Shown here in pieces: positions 24,052 to 35,674 of a stretch of DNA of 64,000 nt (the first letter of the stretch is position 1; the number at the start of each line of letters is the position of its first letter). The stretch spans positions 367,649 through 431,648 of the forward strand of contig ML986604.1 in assembly GCA_010094045.1 (NCBI GenBank), read 5' to 3'. The DNA is from Lojkania enalia (lineage: Eukaryota > Ascomycota > Dothideomycetes > Pleosporales). The position numbers were made by a program, and so were the translations under genes. The notes below the pieces were generated by a model. It had not been told where the DNA came from, made no database searches, and saw only the letters and a program-made list of their open reading frames with translations.

Positions 24052-24766
24052 TCAGATATCACTGATTTGCTTAACGAAGTCCTCAAGCTCCTTCTTAGTG
24101 TCGGCGTATTTCTTAGCCATCTCTTCGTATTTGGTTTCCCACTGGTCTCGGGACTGCTCAAGGGCTTGTACTTTGCGTTCGTAGTGGCCGGATTTGACGT
24201 CGGTCTGGCGGAGCCTACAGTGTCCACGTCAGCGAAGGGCCCCACACGGGTTCTGGAACCTAGAAACATATGTAGGGAGGGGTTATAGGGAGAGAATTGA
24301 CGGAAAGGCGGTGAACATACTTCTCGTTCAGCTCGCGGATAGTCCTGTCAGATTCCTCAGCCTCTTCTTCAAGCACCTGGATCTTGCGTTGCATGCTCTC
24401 GGCCTGGCTGCCCGCGGCCGTGCCGGCACTCGCCTCGTCCTTGTAGGTCTTGACTAACGCTTCGAGCTTCTCAACCTCGCCCTCAAGGACCTGATTCTTG
24501 TGTGATAACGAGGTGATCTCCTGCTCCTTCTGCATGTTCTCCGTCTCCAGCGTCTTCACCTTGGCCTTGTACTCCTCGGCTTTTGCGGAACTCTCATCCG
24601 CCTCGATGCGGAGGGTAGCGAGTTTCTGTACGGCCAGGAAATGTCAGTAAATCTGGTTAGAGAGCGCGTCGCGGCGTTGTGGGCGAGTTCTAGTAGGGCT
24701 TGCGCGGCTGCATAAAGGGACATGGCGGGGTAAGCTGGGGCATCTTACAGCCTTGATTTGATCCAT
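24052..24766 (-). CDS. Tropomyosin (Cdc8/TpmA type)
   Basis: Three exons in gene order, 24766-24749, 24625-24321 and 24214-24052, encode 161 aa, the same length as S. pombe Cdc8. The first exon codes only MDQIKA; the spliced start MDQIKAKLATLRIEADES is the conserved tropomyosin N-terminus. The protein is one continuous coiled coil (ENMQKEQEITSLSHKNQVLEGEVEKLE..., ending ELEDFVKQISDI). It winds along formin-nucleated actin cables and supports polarity and cytokinesis. The introns are longer than most here (123 and 106 nt), which hides the gene from simple ORF reading. A second possible acceptor lies within intron 2 but would change the conserved RELNEKLRQTD junction. Confidence 0.9.
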
Positions 24767-25099
24767 AGTTACAGAATGACTGTTGTGCCGTGCAGAAAAA
24801 GTTGGTTATAGGGCGTAGGTAGCGTAGTAGCGAGAGTGCAGTATTTGAAGGATGTTTGGTACGGCGTGGGTGTGTTGTCTGACAGTGAGTCTAGGTCTCC
24901 GTTGCCAGGTTGAAGATAATGCGGCACCCTCCTGTTCGGCAGGAACAGGGTTTAGCGCCAAGCCCCTGTCTGGCCCTGCAAGGAAAAACGGTAATGCCGG
25001 CCGCCGCGCATTTGGCCTAGCAACCAGCGTAAACAGACGGACGAAACACAGCACATCATCAACCAACATTCTACGTCTCGCTCAATGTAATACGCTGCG
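24767..25099. promoter_or_regulatory. Divergent promoter, tropomyosin (-) / securin-like (+)
   Basis: 333 bases separate the two divergent starts, so the promoters are shared or abutting. No recognisable operator was found by eye. Confidence 0.4.
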
Positions 25100-26536
25100 A
25101 TGGATATCCTTGCTGCAAACGATCAGGAGAATCTGGTGCACAATCTGCAGGCCGGCGCCGCGGCCAAGCCGCTCAATGCCGGTCTGAAGGGATTCAACGC
25201 CAAAACACCAGGAAACAAGGCCCCCAAGACGCCCTTCAAGGTCCCGCTCAACGACGAAAACGCGCAAGCTCGGGCTGGAAAGTCTGTGTTGAAGGCAAGT
25301 GGGAAGCAAAATGAGAATCTTTTAATGGCCAGCAAGAAGGGCGGGAAGGTGGATGCCAGTGCATTCGTTACGCCGGCTGGTAAGCGTGCATCTAAGCATC
25401 CCATTTAGCAGCTTCAGTTTGCTGATATCCGCAAAGGGCCCCGTACTCGCGCCCCGCTGGGCATGAAAACGACCAATGCCAAAGCCAAGGCTTTCCAGAC
25501 ACCCGCTCCTCTCTCCACGTCTGCGAAGGCGCAAAAGATCAGCCCTCGTTTGCGCCGCCCCAAGGTCAAAGTCCTTCAGCAAGAACTACCGGACGACGAT
25601 GACGACGATGTCCCCGAAGTCGAGTATATGGCTCCGAAAGAAATCCCGCTTCCAGATATGATAGAAGAGTACGCTGCAGAATTAAACTTCAACATGTTCA
25701 AGGGAGAGGCCATGACCCGAGGTGTTTGGGATGTCTACCACAACCCCGTAGAGGATGACGGCCGTACTCGTGGAGAGCGCGAGATCGAGGAGAGTCTCGA
25801 GATAGGTCGGAAACAAAGGGATGAGGAGTTTGACAAGCTCTTCGGTGATACCATGGCTAAAGAAGACGCTGAAATTCGGAGGCACTTTGGTGTTGAATCA
25901 CCCAAGAAGGCTGCTCCCAAGACGGAAATTGCGAAGAAGCACGTACTAGCTCCTTCAACGCTAAAAGCTAAATCTGCCGCTGCTGCCCTCGCTTCGCCAC
26001 CAAAGCCGAGCTACGCTGCTCAAACGGCCTCCGCCAAATCTCGCGGCATCCTTCCAGTGAAGAAGGCAACGAAGCCAGCTATTAATCCATCAACTTCCCG
26101 TCATGCTGCAGCGACCGCCGCCTCGAAGAGCACAATTGGTTATGCCCAAGGCAGGCCAACAAGTACCACTACTCGGAAGCCCCTCTCAAACGTCACCCGA
26201 CCACCAGTAGTCGCTTCAACGTTCGCTCAACCAACTACCGTCTCATTGCTCCACAGCCGTACCGAAAGCACAGCCTTTCGAAGCGCCAAACCTCGCGGTA
26301 CTTTCTCGCGCTCTAGCTCAACATCCACCAATGCCACGCTCGTAGCTCCTACTCAAGAGGACCAAACATACCAGACAGCAGAGAACATCGAGCATGAGAT
26401 GCGACTCATGGCTCTTCATAATGATGACGACTCGGACGTCGACGCTTGGATGGACAGTTTCAAGAGTCAATTAGGCGCTGATCCCTTCGAAGATGAATAC
26501 GACGAGTTCCAGCTACAGCTCCCAGGAGGTCTATAA
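25100..26536 (+). CDS. Securin-like protein (candidate Cut2/Pds1 counterpart)
   Basis: Two exons, 25100-25379 and 25437-26536, encode 459 aa. The protein is mostly disordered: Lys/Ala/Pro-rich N-terminus (KTPGNKAPKTPFK), Ser/Thr/Ala-rich middle, acidic C-terminus ending FEDEYDEFQLQLPGGL. After splicing it contains TPAGPRTRAPLGMKTTN, with a destruction-box-like RAPLG (residues 98-102), and a second RxxL, RKPLSN, further on. An acidic run followed by PEVEYMAPKEIPLPD (residues 153-167) resembles the EYMPP segment I recall from S. pombe Cut2. There is no KEN box. Securins inhibit separase until APC/C-driven decay at anaphase. The gene is convincing; the securin role is inferred from short motifs and disorder only. 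Confidence 0.5.
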
Positions 26537-27515
26537 GCCTGTAACATGGCATTGGATACGGCCGATCAATGGAGGGGCCTTCTACCACTTATACCGATCT
26601 TATTGAATGGCGTTGGAGTATCGGGTACCACTACCTTTTCTTTCTCTATTTGGGTTCGCGACGGAGGAGGTTGTTTGTTGCCTTCAGTACCTTCAATGCC
26701 AAGTATGGCTTGTGTATAAGATTATAATACATGAATATCACGATGATGATTATATTTTCCCCGTAGTACTTCCAGTGATCTTATTACATTAAGAACACGT
26801 TGTATGGCCTCTGGAACTACTATAGTATCATACATCAATGTTTTGTATTTACGAAGACCAGATCATTTGCCTATGATTTCTCAGTTGGAACAAAATTAAT
26901 TTTTCGATTCTTGATTCAATTCGCTGTCTGGCCATCTAAGAGCAGACATGACTTCCACGAAAAGGGGACGGGGTCAGCGACACGTCGCTAGGTGATCCAA
27001 CTCTTCGCCAGCACTATGCTCTTCCACTCAACCCCCCACCATCCGAGTCCCGGTCCGCAGGCCGCAGAGCACCATTTTAGCACATCGCAATAAAAATTGG
27101 ACTGATGCTACGATTTCGTAGCACTTACGCAAGCAAAAGCAGAAAAAAAAAAAAAAAAAAAAAAAAACCAAACCCGCCGAAAAGCACCAAAGAAAAAAAA
27201 AGGAAGAAGATAAAAAAAAAGGGTAGGGCGCCGAAAAAACTCCGCTCGTCGCCATGCTAGAAACAAGTGAAACCAAGCAATCAAATAGACAATGACCATG
27301 AATCGTAAAAGATCAGAAGCGTACGTACACTTCCGACACCCGGCCGTAAAAAAAGAAAAGAAGATAGTAAGTAAGATGGATCCTACTATGATGTGCAAAA
27401 TGATGCATAGATGCCTCCTTCCCAATCCACTACCACTCCTTTCAAAAAACCCCAAAACTACAAACAAAGGGGAAAGAAAAAGATTAAGGAAGTTTTTTTT
27501 TTTTTGGGTTGCCTC
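26537..27515. other. Convergent intergenic region with poly-A tracts
   Basis: About 980 bases between two convergent genes. It carries several A-rich tracts, the longest listed separately, and a T run at about 27495-27505 close to the 3' end of the SWIB gene. ORFs here encode poly-Phe/Lys because of the homopolymers and are not genes. Confidence 0.5.
27143..27167. repeat. Poly-A tract (25 nt)
   Basis: An uninterrupted run of 25 A in the convergent intergenic region, followed by further A-rich patches to about 27240. Confidence 0.9.
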
Positions 27516-28654
27516 CTACTCCTCGTCCTGGGCGTAAAGGTTCTGGTTGAGGATCTTGTTCATGGTGAACATGTGAACGCGATCCTGCTTGAAGACCTTC
27601 CGCATTGCGTCGTCGCATCGAATCTGGCGCTTGTCGTTGGGATCTTGTAGGTCGCGCTCCTTGACATATTCCCAGATCTTCTTGACAGTTTGGGGCCGTG
27701 ACAACTGTATTTCTTAGTCAGTATGCATAGAGACAAAGTGCGGTGACGCAAGAGTTGAATAGGTGAATACTGGGGTGAAGGGAAGACGTGACATACGCTT
27801 GTCTCACCTAGGAGCTCTGAGAGGGCTGGCGAAAGCGTCATAGGCTTCTGTGGCCATTTGTTAGTACTTCCTCTTAGCCATCTTGACCGGAGCGAAGGGA
27901 CATACATGGAAACCGCCAGTGCGCTTAACCTCCTTCTTGTCTGCACCGCTTCCAGACCCGAGGTCGCTGTCATCCTCGTCCTTCACTTTATTCGCGCTCT
28001 TCTTCTTCTCCTTCTTCTTTTTGGGGAGTGGTGCCCTTTTCTTGGTGTTTCCACCTCGTGTTGACCGCGCCCTCACCCGCGCATTCTCTTCGGCCTGTAG
28101 CCTCGCTGCGAAGGCGGCATCATCCTCCTCAGCTTTAACCTTCTTCTGCTTCTTTCTCGGCGGCGAGTGTTCTAACTCCGAGAGCGCAGACTCGTCTTCC
28201 GGGGTTCGTTTCTTGGAGACCGACCCACTGTTCTCTTCCGAGGTATCGACATTGGTAGCGGATTTAGTAGCGCCATTCGTGGCGGGAGCTTCGACGGTGG
28301 GAACGGGCTCGGTGGGTTCTGTATCGGCGACGTCGTTGCGCTCATTGTTGAACTTGTCGAAGCGCGCGAGGATGAGCTGCGTCACTTGCTCCTAATTCTA
28401 TTGTAAGCGGTGAGGGAAGTTTAAGTTTAATTCCGCAGTATACCTTCTGGTGAGAGATGTCATAGTCGACCTTCTCTTGGAGGCCCTTCCGTATGCGCTT
28501 GGCGGAAACGGTGTTCAGGTCGCTAGCGGCGAGGATGCTGTCAATGATGGCCGAGTACGACGCCTCTACTTCGGGAGGAAGATGAGCTGTCACGAGGGGG
28601 AGTCAGCTGTTTCTTAAAGTTCGACATGCAGCGCAGGATGCACTTACCGGCCAT
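27516..28654 (-). CDS. DEK_C and SWIB/MDM2 domain protein (Tri1/Uaf30-like)
   Basis: Five exons in gene order, 28654-28648, 28586-28444, 28391-27906, 27847-27797 and 27704-27516, encode 291 aa. The first exon carries only seven coding bases (ATG GCC G). An N-terminal DEK_C-like helical domain (LPPEVEASYSAIIDSILAA...GLQEKVDYDISHQKEQVTQLI) is followed by a Lys/Glu-rich nuclear linker (PPRKKQKKVK, KKRAPLPKKKKEKKK) and a SWIB domain split across exons 3-5 (GGFHKPMTLSPALSELLGE, VKKIWEYVKERDLQDP, FKQDRVHMFTMNKIL). Yeast relatives are Uaf30, a subunit of the RNA polymerase I upstream activation factor, and Tri1. Which of the two it matches functionally is open. Confidence 0.85.
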
Positions 28655-29266
28655 GATGGCTGGCGCTGTTCGAGCTCCGACACGGGCGACAAGCGGAGGC
28701 CGGAGCAGCAAGTACTGTTACGACTTGGGAGAGAGTCTTTGCGAGAAAACTACCGTCTCGCCGCGCAATTGGCAAGCTGGGTTGACGCGGACCGGAGGTG
28801 GCCGTGGATGGAGGTGCGTGATCAGATGGTCTCAAAACGGTAGTGCTGTAGTGGGGAAGCGGAAGCGGCCCGTATTTAGCAGCAACTTGGACGAAATGCG
28901 CAGAGGGCTATTATATGGAAGGGGGCAGTTGATGTGAGTTCCAAACTCTCCGCAGAGCGGTAAACGAGGGCGAGCTGCTGCGCGGGCTGCTGCTCGGGGT
29001 GAGGGTGAAGATGGTCAGTTGGTCGGAGGTGACGCTACGCAGCCAATCCAGGCACGCGCCGGGATTCTCCCAGATCGAGAGGCTGGGGAACCGCATCAGG
29101 ACATGCAGCCACCCATCCACCCACACCCACACGGCGGCTGGCACCATTATTTGCGCTCTTCACTTTACTTGTGTTGCCAGCTTTGTCGCACTCTTTGCGC
29201 AGGGATAGACAATGATATTGCTCGCATGACGATGCCACAGTTCCTACCGACTAGCTATCTTGCTAT
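28655..29266. promoter_or_regulatory. Promoter region of the SWIB gene
   Basis: About 610 GC-rich bases upstream of the minus-strand SWIB gene and downstream of the recyclin gene. ORFs in this stretch are short and without family signal. Confidence 0.4.
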
Positions 29267-32126
29267 TCACATCACGCAACACCCGACGCCGTACATCTGT
29301 TTCTCCACCTCTCGCTTGAGCTGGTACCAGTCAGCCCTACGCTCCGCATACTCATACACTTCCTCTGCCCTGAAGATCCCATGGTACCGGTCTGAGTCAG
29401 CAATAATGGTTGCGATCTCCTTCGCATGCGTTGGCGCGATCAAATAAATCTGGGAGAGCTCCCGCAGTGCGGTAAAATACTGCGTCAAAGACTTATTGCG
29501 GAGCGTTTGGATGTAGTTGTTGTACGCATTCATGTCACTGTTCCAAGTTAGCGCGTGGCCAGTCGAGTATCCGAAATACCTGTCTATACCTAATGAGCTT
29601 GATTGCGCCATCCACACTAATCCGTTGCCGCTTCAGATGTTTGCAGAGAACAGTGAACAGGCGCAGTCCAACCTCCTGGTTGAAGACATCTAGCACGTTC
29701 TTATCAGTACTGCCAACCAGCATGCTCGTGTGCGATGAAACAATGTCGATTACTCTCTTCGCCGTCTCGCTGGGACCGATATCAAGGAATTGTACCGTCC
29801 CATCGGGGCCCGGAGTCGGATTAAAATCTGTGGGGAGTTGTAACGTGCCGCACAAATACTCCACTTCATCCATGAGCACATCGATGCCTTTATTCAACCC
29901 TGCGGCCACCCGCTCATCTAGCATCTGTTCAAAACGCTTCTTCTCTTTCACTGCCGGGCTGAGAAATTCGTCCTTGTCTGTGAGGTTGGCTGCAACCAGC
30001 TCCTGGAGGTAGAACACGTCGACCATCTGCTGAATAAGGTCTCCGACGTTCACCAGTTCGAGGAAGGCCACGAGTGGTGCTACACCCTCTTTGCTATGAT
30101 CAGCAACTTCTCTTGGCTTGTATGCTGACAAGTGATTAACTGCCTTGTCAAAGCCTGGCTTGATATGACGACCCCCCAGTATCTGCAAAAGAGCGATGAA
30201 GATGCTCTCACACTGTTCCTTGGCTTCTTCCCCAGATTGGCCGCCAAGCTTTACAAACCTCGCTGCTCGTTCCAAGCTAGCTTTGGCATTGTGGATCAAG
30301 TTAAGAGCGACTTCGATGCTAAAGAGGGACCGAATACCTTCGAGGCGGGAGTTCATGATGGCAGCTTTTGCGGCGAGCTCATTAGTCGGAGCATCTAGAC
30401 GCGGAGAGGCCGACCGGCCCCCAGGTAACGGAGTAGTAGCACGTGAGGTGGGATCTAGAGTATCCCCATTTGTAGCAGGGGTTTCTATCGCAGGTTTGCT
30501 TGAGCCTCCAATCGTGGGCAGTACATTGACCGGCATCATCACCACCTTTTTGAACGATGTAAGAAAATCTCGTTTTGCCGCTTGTCGATTGACATTTGAC
30601 ATGTAGAAATTTTCCGTTGAGAGTTCTTCATCCGACAAGCGCTTTTCCCAAGCCTCGACCTCCGCAGTAGTCATCCGCTTGAAGTGGTCTAATTCTTCTT
30701 GTAGATAGAGGTCAATATGCTGCTCAAAACAACGTGAGATTATCCTCGTGACTTCTTCCTTGAAATTGGGCTTCGAGCCTTTGGTGGGCTTAAGAGATAT
30801 AGCCAGTTGGAGTGCCTGATCGAAAACGCCCGCAACAGCTTTTAAGTACACCTCAGTGCTGACTTCGTGTGCTTCGTCGAATAATGCAGTGATATATTCT
30901 GAGATGATGTCTTCAGCGACACGCTCCACGAACGGGAGCAATACGTCAATGCTAGTCGGAAACACGCGATCAATTATAGCGGCTTCATCGTTCAGTGCAA
31001 TGGCTAGATCTCGAAAGAATTCATGAGACGGTTGCAGGGAGATGTGGCCTGGAGTCGCGTGCCGTAAACAGTCTGCCGGATTTCCCAACTTTTCCTTCTC
31101 TAGCATCAACGGATGATTATGGATGAAGGAGTCAACTCCTGTGGTACCACCATTCAAAGCGACCAGAACGCGAGCGTATCTTTTCATGCGACCATCTATG
31201 TCCTTAGCCTCGTACCCTTGTTCAAACTCCCTGAGAACGGCATTTTCAAAGATGCCAGTCATTGTGTCCAGCCGCTCTTCACGTTGATTCCACCCCTCGG
31301 CGAAATCGCTTTTTGAAAATATTTTCAACTGCGCTAACATCTGAGCCTGTTGTTCGGGGTCACGATAAACCCGAAATAGGACAGGGTCCGTGTGACTCCT
31401 CGACCTCGCCAAATCGAAATAGAAAGGCGCAAGCGCTGCATAAATCTTGCCGTACTCCTGCCGCGCTTGCCCTCTGATAGATCGTGCCCTGGACAGAACG
31501 GTCAATGCAACGGTAGGGTCCCGAGAGAAGGCCTGTGGCGGAGCTGTCGTCCCGGAAGGAGATAGGGTTATGTCGTTGAATCCTTTATCTAGCCCCAATG
31601 CTCTAGGTGTTCCCTTGTTATCCAATGATTTTCGTTGCATTTCTTCTTCCATGGTGGCATCAAAGAGCGTCAAACTGATCTTGCGAGCTGTATTACCTAC
31701 TGGCATGCCATTTTGGCTGCCAATTCCACCCACGCCGGTTCGTCGCTGCTCTTCCGCCCGTTGTACGTCAGCCTTTCTCTTCATAGCCTCTTCAAATCTC
31801 TTCCTTGCCTCAATCTCATTCCAGCAATTCATACTTTTCAATCTTTGAACCCATCGTGTGTCGTCATAGACCATCTCTTGGATGCGCTTCGACGTTCTTG
31901 CGAATCGAAACATGTCGGGGATGGGAAGATAGTCGAGAATTGTGGCAATGAGTTCTAAGATGATCAATTACTATCTATCTGGTTTATGTAGAGGTAGTGG
32001 AATACCTGCGGGTAGGACAGCCTTCGAATCTACAAGCTGCGTGTTCTGTAGAGAGGCTAGGACAGCGGACTCGTGCCCTGGGGACAGAGCCCGCTTGAAG
32101 TTCGATTTGGTGGTCAAGGCCGACAT
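29267..32126 (-). CDS. rcy1: F-box protein recyclin-1 (Rcy1), Sec10-like
   Basis: Three exons in gene order, 32126-32006, 31954-29590 and 29537-29267, encode 918 aa. The spliced N-terminus reads ...KAVLPAELIATILDYLPIPDMFRFARTSKR, a clear F-box. A long helical region similar to the exocyst subunit Sec10 follows (for example SFIHNHPLMLEKEKLG, FLELVNVGDLIQQMVDVFYLQELV), ending MYGVGCCVM, a CaaX box (CCVM) predicted to be farnesylated. In yeast Rcy1 acts in recycling of plasma-membrane proteins through endosomes. The start in exon 1 was chosen because only this exon supplies the first part of the F-box. Confidence 0.9.
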
Positions 32127-32689
32127 GTCGAGATACTTGAGCGTTTGATGTTACCTTAAGAATGGTTTTTTCATCTTCGAAGCCGCGGCAAAGCTAAGCG
32201 CTGGCGTTGCGGGGAGCGAAGTGTTGGTGAAGGGATGACGGAGGTCAGCTTTAGCGAGAGGCTCAGATCCTGTCGAAGCATTGGCGGACGCCATCCCAGT
32301 ACCCCAGACCCGCATTTATGCAAAGGGTCTATACTAGGTTGTTTGATAGGTTTCATTCACTGAAACGTATATCCATTGCTGCACAAGATCGGGCGGGTCG
32401 GAAGATTGTGGGGCTCAAACAGCGGATACCATCCCGCCAGCTTGTCGTGTGCCCATACCGTCCCACCATTGCTCCAACCAGGTAAGTTGTACGACAAAAA
32501 AAAGAATACTATAATGGACATTTCGGAACAATTATTCCATTTACAAACTATTGCACGCGTATTATCTGTTTGAGAACCCAACTTCCAGCGCAGCGCGACA
32601 TGAATGATTACAACACCCGGCAGGCAAAAGCAGATCTACAAGAAAGTTGAAAAGGGACACGTATCCAATCCTCTCCTCCCCGTTTATGC
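32127..32689. other. Intergenic region, promoter of rcy1
   Basis: 563 bases upstream of the minus-strand rcy1 start and downstream of the CFEM gene stop. No further gene seen. Confidence 0.4.
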
Positions 32690-33249
32690 TCACAATGCTG
32701 CAAGTATTCCAGCCATTGCAAGTCCCACGCCCATGCCAGCGGCAGCAGTATGGATACCAGCAGCAGCAGTGCTTGATGGATTGGCAACTCCGCTTACAAC
32801 CGTGGTTTCGCTGCTCGCGGTTCCACTACTCGTAGCTGTTGGTGCGGCACTCGAAGTGGAGGGGCAAGATGGGTTCGTGTTGACTGTAACGCCATTCGCT
32901 GCACACAGGTTCGAGGCAAATTCGATGGTTGCTAGATGCACACGCGTTAGATGAGAGCGATCAATTCCGGACGTGGAGCTCACTATTTCTATCGGCAATG
33001 CTGCACGTAGCAAAGACGCAGCATGAAACCTTGTGGATAAGATCTTCGCTATCGCATATGCATCCAATGTCAAAACCCTGACACTCGCCGTAGTCTGTTC
33101 CGAAGCAGAGTTGCTGTTGTATTGTTATTCAATGTCATCTCAACCACCATCCCGTAACGTACGGCACATCTCGGAATCTGGCCTAGGAGATCCTGGCCCA
33201 AAACCACGGCGTTCAAAGCGGCCACAGCGGCGGCTAGAGGGAAGCGCAT
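32690..33249 (-). CDS. Small CFEM-domain secreted protein, predicted GPI-anchored
   Basis: Three exons in gene order, 33249-33163, 33113-32984 and 32931-32690, encode 152 aa. A signal peptide (MRFPLAAAVAALNAVVLG) leads into a CFEM domain: IPRCAQLCFGTDYGECQG, then FDIGCICDSEDLI, VSCCVFATCSIADRN, and FASNLCAANG. Nine Cys are present, one more than the usual eight (the pair SCC). The Asp three residues before the CxC (FDIGCIC) matches the haem-ligand Asp described in yeast CFEM proteins. A Ser/Thr/Ala-rich stalk and hydrophobic tail (AAAGMGVGLAMAGILAAL) fit a GPI signal. CFEM proteins act in haem/iron capture, wall structure or host interaction. The exons lie in different frames, so unspliced reading misses the domain. 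Confidence 0.8.
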
Positions 33250-35524
33250 GGCGATGGCTGTGATCCGCAAGATGACGGTGTTAGGAAGTATCGCGAGACG
33301 AAATCACAAAGAGGAGAGAAGAAGGTAATGTAGGGCGTTGAGCCAATCGAGAAGCCCCAAAGTATACAACGCAGGGGGCAGGTAGAATATATGGACATGG
33401 GAGGGGTGCACGGCGAGATTCCAGACTGCTGGAACAGGCAGTGGCTGCCGCATTGGATTAGTCCAGAACGACCATCAGCGCCGCCGTATGCCGCCCGCCA
33501 TGCAGTGGCTATCCAAATAACGCAGATCATGGCGATTCGGTATTCACCATTTCGGACCGCATCGAGAATTGTTGTAGTTACTAGACCACTTCAAACGCAA
33601 GTGACGATCGTGCGAGGTGACCCACAACACGACCGCCTGACATTTAGATGATAGGCCGGGCAACGTCGCAAGCATGGGTAATTGAGTTTAGCATGCGGCA
33701 TAAGGGACAGGAAACATCCGCCTTCGCCCTCTAGTCGTAGACATAGCTTACTTTTCGCCCGAAAATCAAAAGGAATTGTTCCGGCGCCGCATTGCGGTAG
33801 CCGAACGAAAGTCGTGGCCGGTTCTTAAGGTTGTTAGACATCTTCAAGCGTCGTCCAAACACGGAGGCCTGCGAATTGCTGCATAGCTACTCCATTCCAT
33901 GTGCGACGAGGAAATCCTACTACAAATCTATGTACAACATGTAGACCACTTGCAAGAAATCACAGGCCGTCAAATATCCACTATGATGTTGTTCCAAAGC
34001 CATGCGATGGCCCAGACACCGCAAAAGAAATTCATTAAGCCGTTCAATATGGAGAGCCCTGTCTCAGGCGGTTCTTCAGAGACAGTAGATGAAATTGCCT
34101 ACCGACAGTTAGGTTTGAGGACGGACTGCCGGGTGGCTTGGAGGGTGACCATCGTAGACTGTCCGAGCAGAGCAGGCAATCAAGGCGAGCGCTTAGCAGT
34201 GAGGGCAGGTTTGTTCTGGACTCAAACCAAGAATGCGCAGCCCCTCATCGTAATATCAAGAACCGGGAAGACTCAGAGCTTTGAAGGACTCAGAAGCTTC
34301 ATTTGTGCTCGTGCAAAAGCAAATATGACACAGCGGGCAAATCATTGGATCCGTCCGTCCTAATGGGCGGCAGTGTTAGGCAAATTGCAGGGCGCTCACC
34401 AGAATCATACAAATCTACTCCTCTTTGCCTCGTGGGGAGAATCGTATGCGATGCCATGAGTACGAGAAAGGGCGCTGAATGGGGCGCAGCGGCGCTCGGG
34501 GTGATCAAGAGGGCGCGGTGATGGGCAAGCAGCCTCCTATCTCAAGCGGCGATGCTTGCGGTCTTCCGAAAAAAGAGATGAAACAGAGGTGTGTCGGTCG
34601 AGTAGTTGTACGGAATAGGCGGGCACACGAACCCAGTGGACGAGACATCTGTACCTGCATTTGTGGGCTGCGGCCCGATTGGGAGTTGACACGCTTCGCG
34701 TCTGCGAACGTGGTTATCATGGTGTGACAGCATGTTTAATGGACCACACAAACAGTCTCGTGTGGCCACGGCGTGGCGACCCGCAGGCTCTGGTGGGCAG
34801 AATTTCTCTGGCGGCCATCTCATGAGGGCAGCGAGATGGTCTACAGTGCATGTATGTGATGCTGGGAACCTCGGCAGCCAGTGGAATGGCCGACCTGCCC
34901 TTTTTTCTGGCTCTAAGCCAATCAAAATGTGAGGCTTGCAGCTTGTGCTTTCCTTTTATGGTCATCTGGGACTTCTCTGCCCTCTGGGATCGACCCGGAT
35001 CGGTTCGCAATGCCATCAAGGAGCCGCACGGCTATCTACACTCAGAAGCGCTTGTTTGAGATGCTAGTGCATAGTGAAGCGGAAGCGCGGTGAGCCTTCA
35101 TTGGATGTGATCCTCAGGACGAATGGGTCATCGTCTGCCTAGACTACCTTTCTGCCCAGAGTTGCCGTAGAGACGTTGGGATAGCTTCACTTGCTGCTCA
35201 GTGCTTGGTGAGTAGGGCCACGTACTAATCCGTCCGTCGCCCTCTTGCCTTTGTATGCTGCCCTCTGGAGGACTAGGTGGTTTATTCATATCTATGTTCG
35301 AGCGCAGCATTTAAGTACAATGGCAGAGCTGCATCGGATCAAAGTAACCCAGTACTCACCTCTGGCCCATGACGACACCACTACCACTCATCTTTATATA
35401 CTAAATCTTTGAAATAATTAAACGAACCTTGGACACTAGCACTTCCCCTTTGCACAACACAAACAAGCTTTTTTCATCACAAACTAGCGCCCCGAATCTT
35501 CGTGGTCTCGCTCAAGCAGTTAAC
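33250..35524. other. Gene-poor intergenic region
   Basis: About 2.3 kb without a supported gene. ORFs such as 33899-34363 (+) and 34542-34925 (-) have no domain, signal peptide or repeat and no convincing intron-linked partners. A TATA-like 'TTTATATACTAA' at about 35393 precedes the weak small ORF at 35525. Confidence 0.4.
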
Positions 35525-35674
35525 ATGGGAAAACCGCGAACCGAAGAGGACCGGGAAGGAGGCACACCATTCGACGGCGGCCTCACCATCGTACCAGATT
35601 CCTATACCGCTGCAAACGCCATCGGTGAATGCAGGAAGCAGAACGATGTATCCCCGGAGCCCAATTCATCCTAG
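35525..35674 (+). CDS. Possible small gene, first exon or complete 49-aa ORF
   Basis: An ATG in good context (GTTAACATGGGA) starts a 49-codon hydrophilic ORF, MGKPRTEEDREGGTPFDGG..., about 130 bases after a TATA-like element near 35393. A possible donor at 35646 (GAT|GTATCC) and acceptor near 35695 (CCCACAG) would join it to the downstream frame QQHILRLQVLHTF..., which stays open to 36054. I recognise no family. It may be a chance ORF; only promoter-like context and composition support it. Confidence 0.2.
   Translation: MGKPRTEEDREGGTPFDGGLTIVPDSYTAANAIGECRKQNDVSPEPNSS

Noticed and set aside
27028..27467. Two minus-strand ORFs rich in Phe
   Set aside because: The Phe runs come from the poly-A tract at 27143-27167; no domain, in a convergent 3' region.
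33899..34363. 154-codon ORF in the gene-poor block
   Set aside because: No domain, no convincing upstream element, no synonymous-site or repeat evidence.
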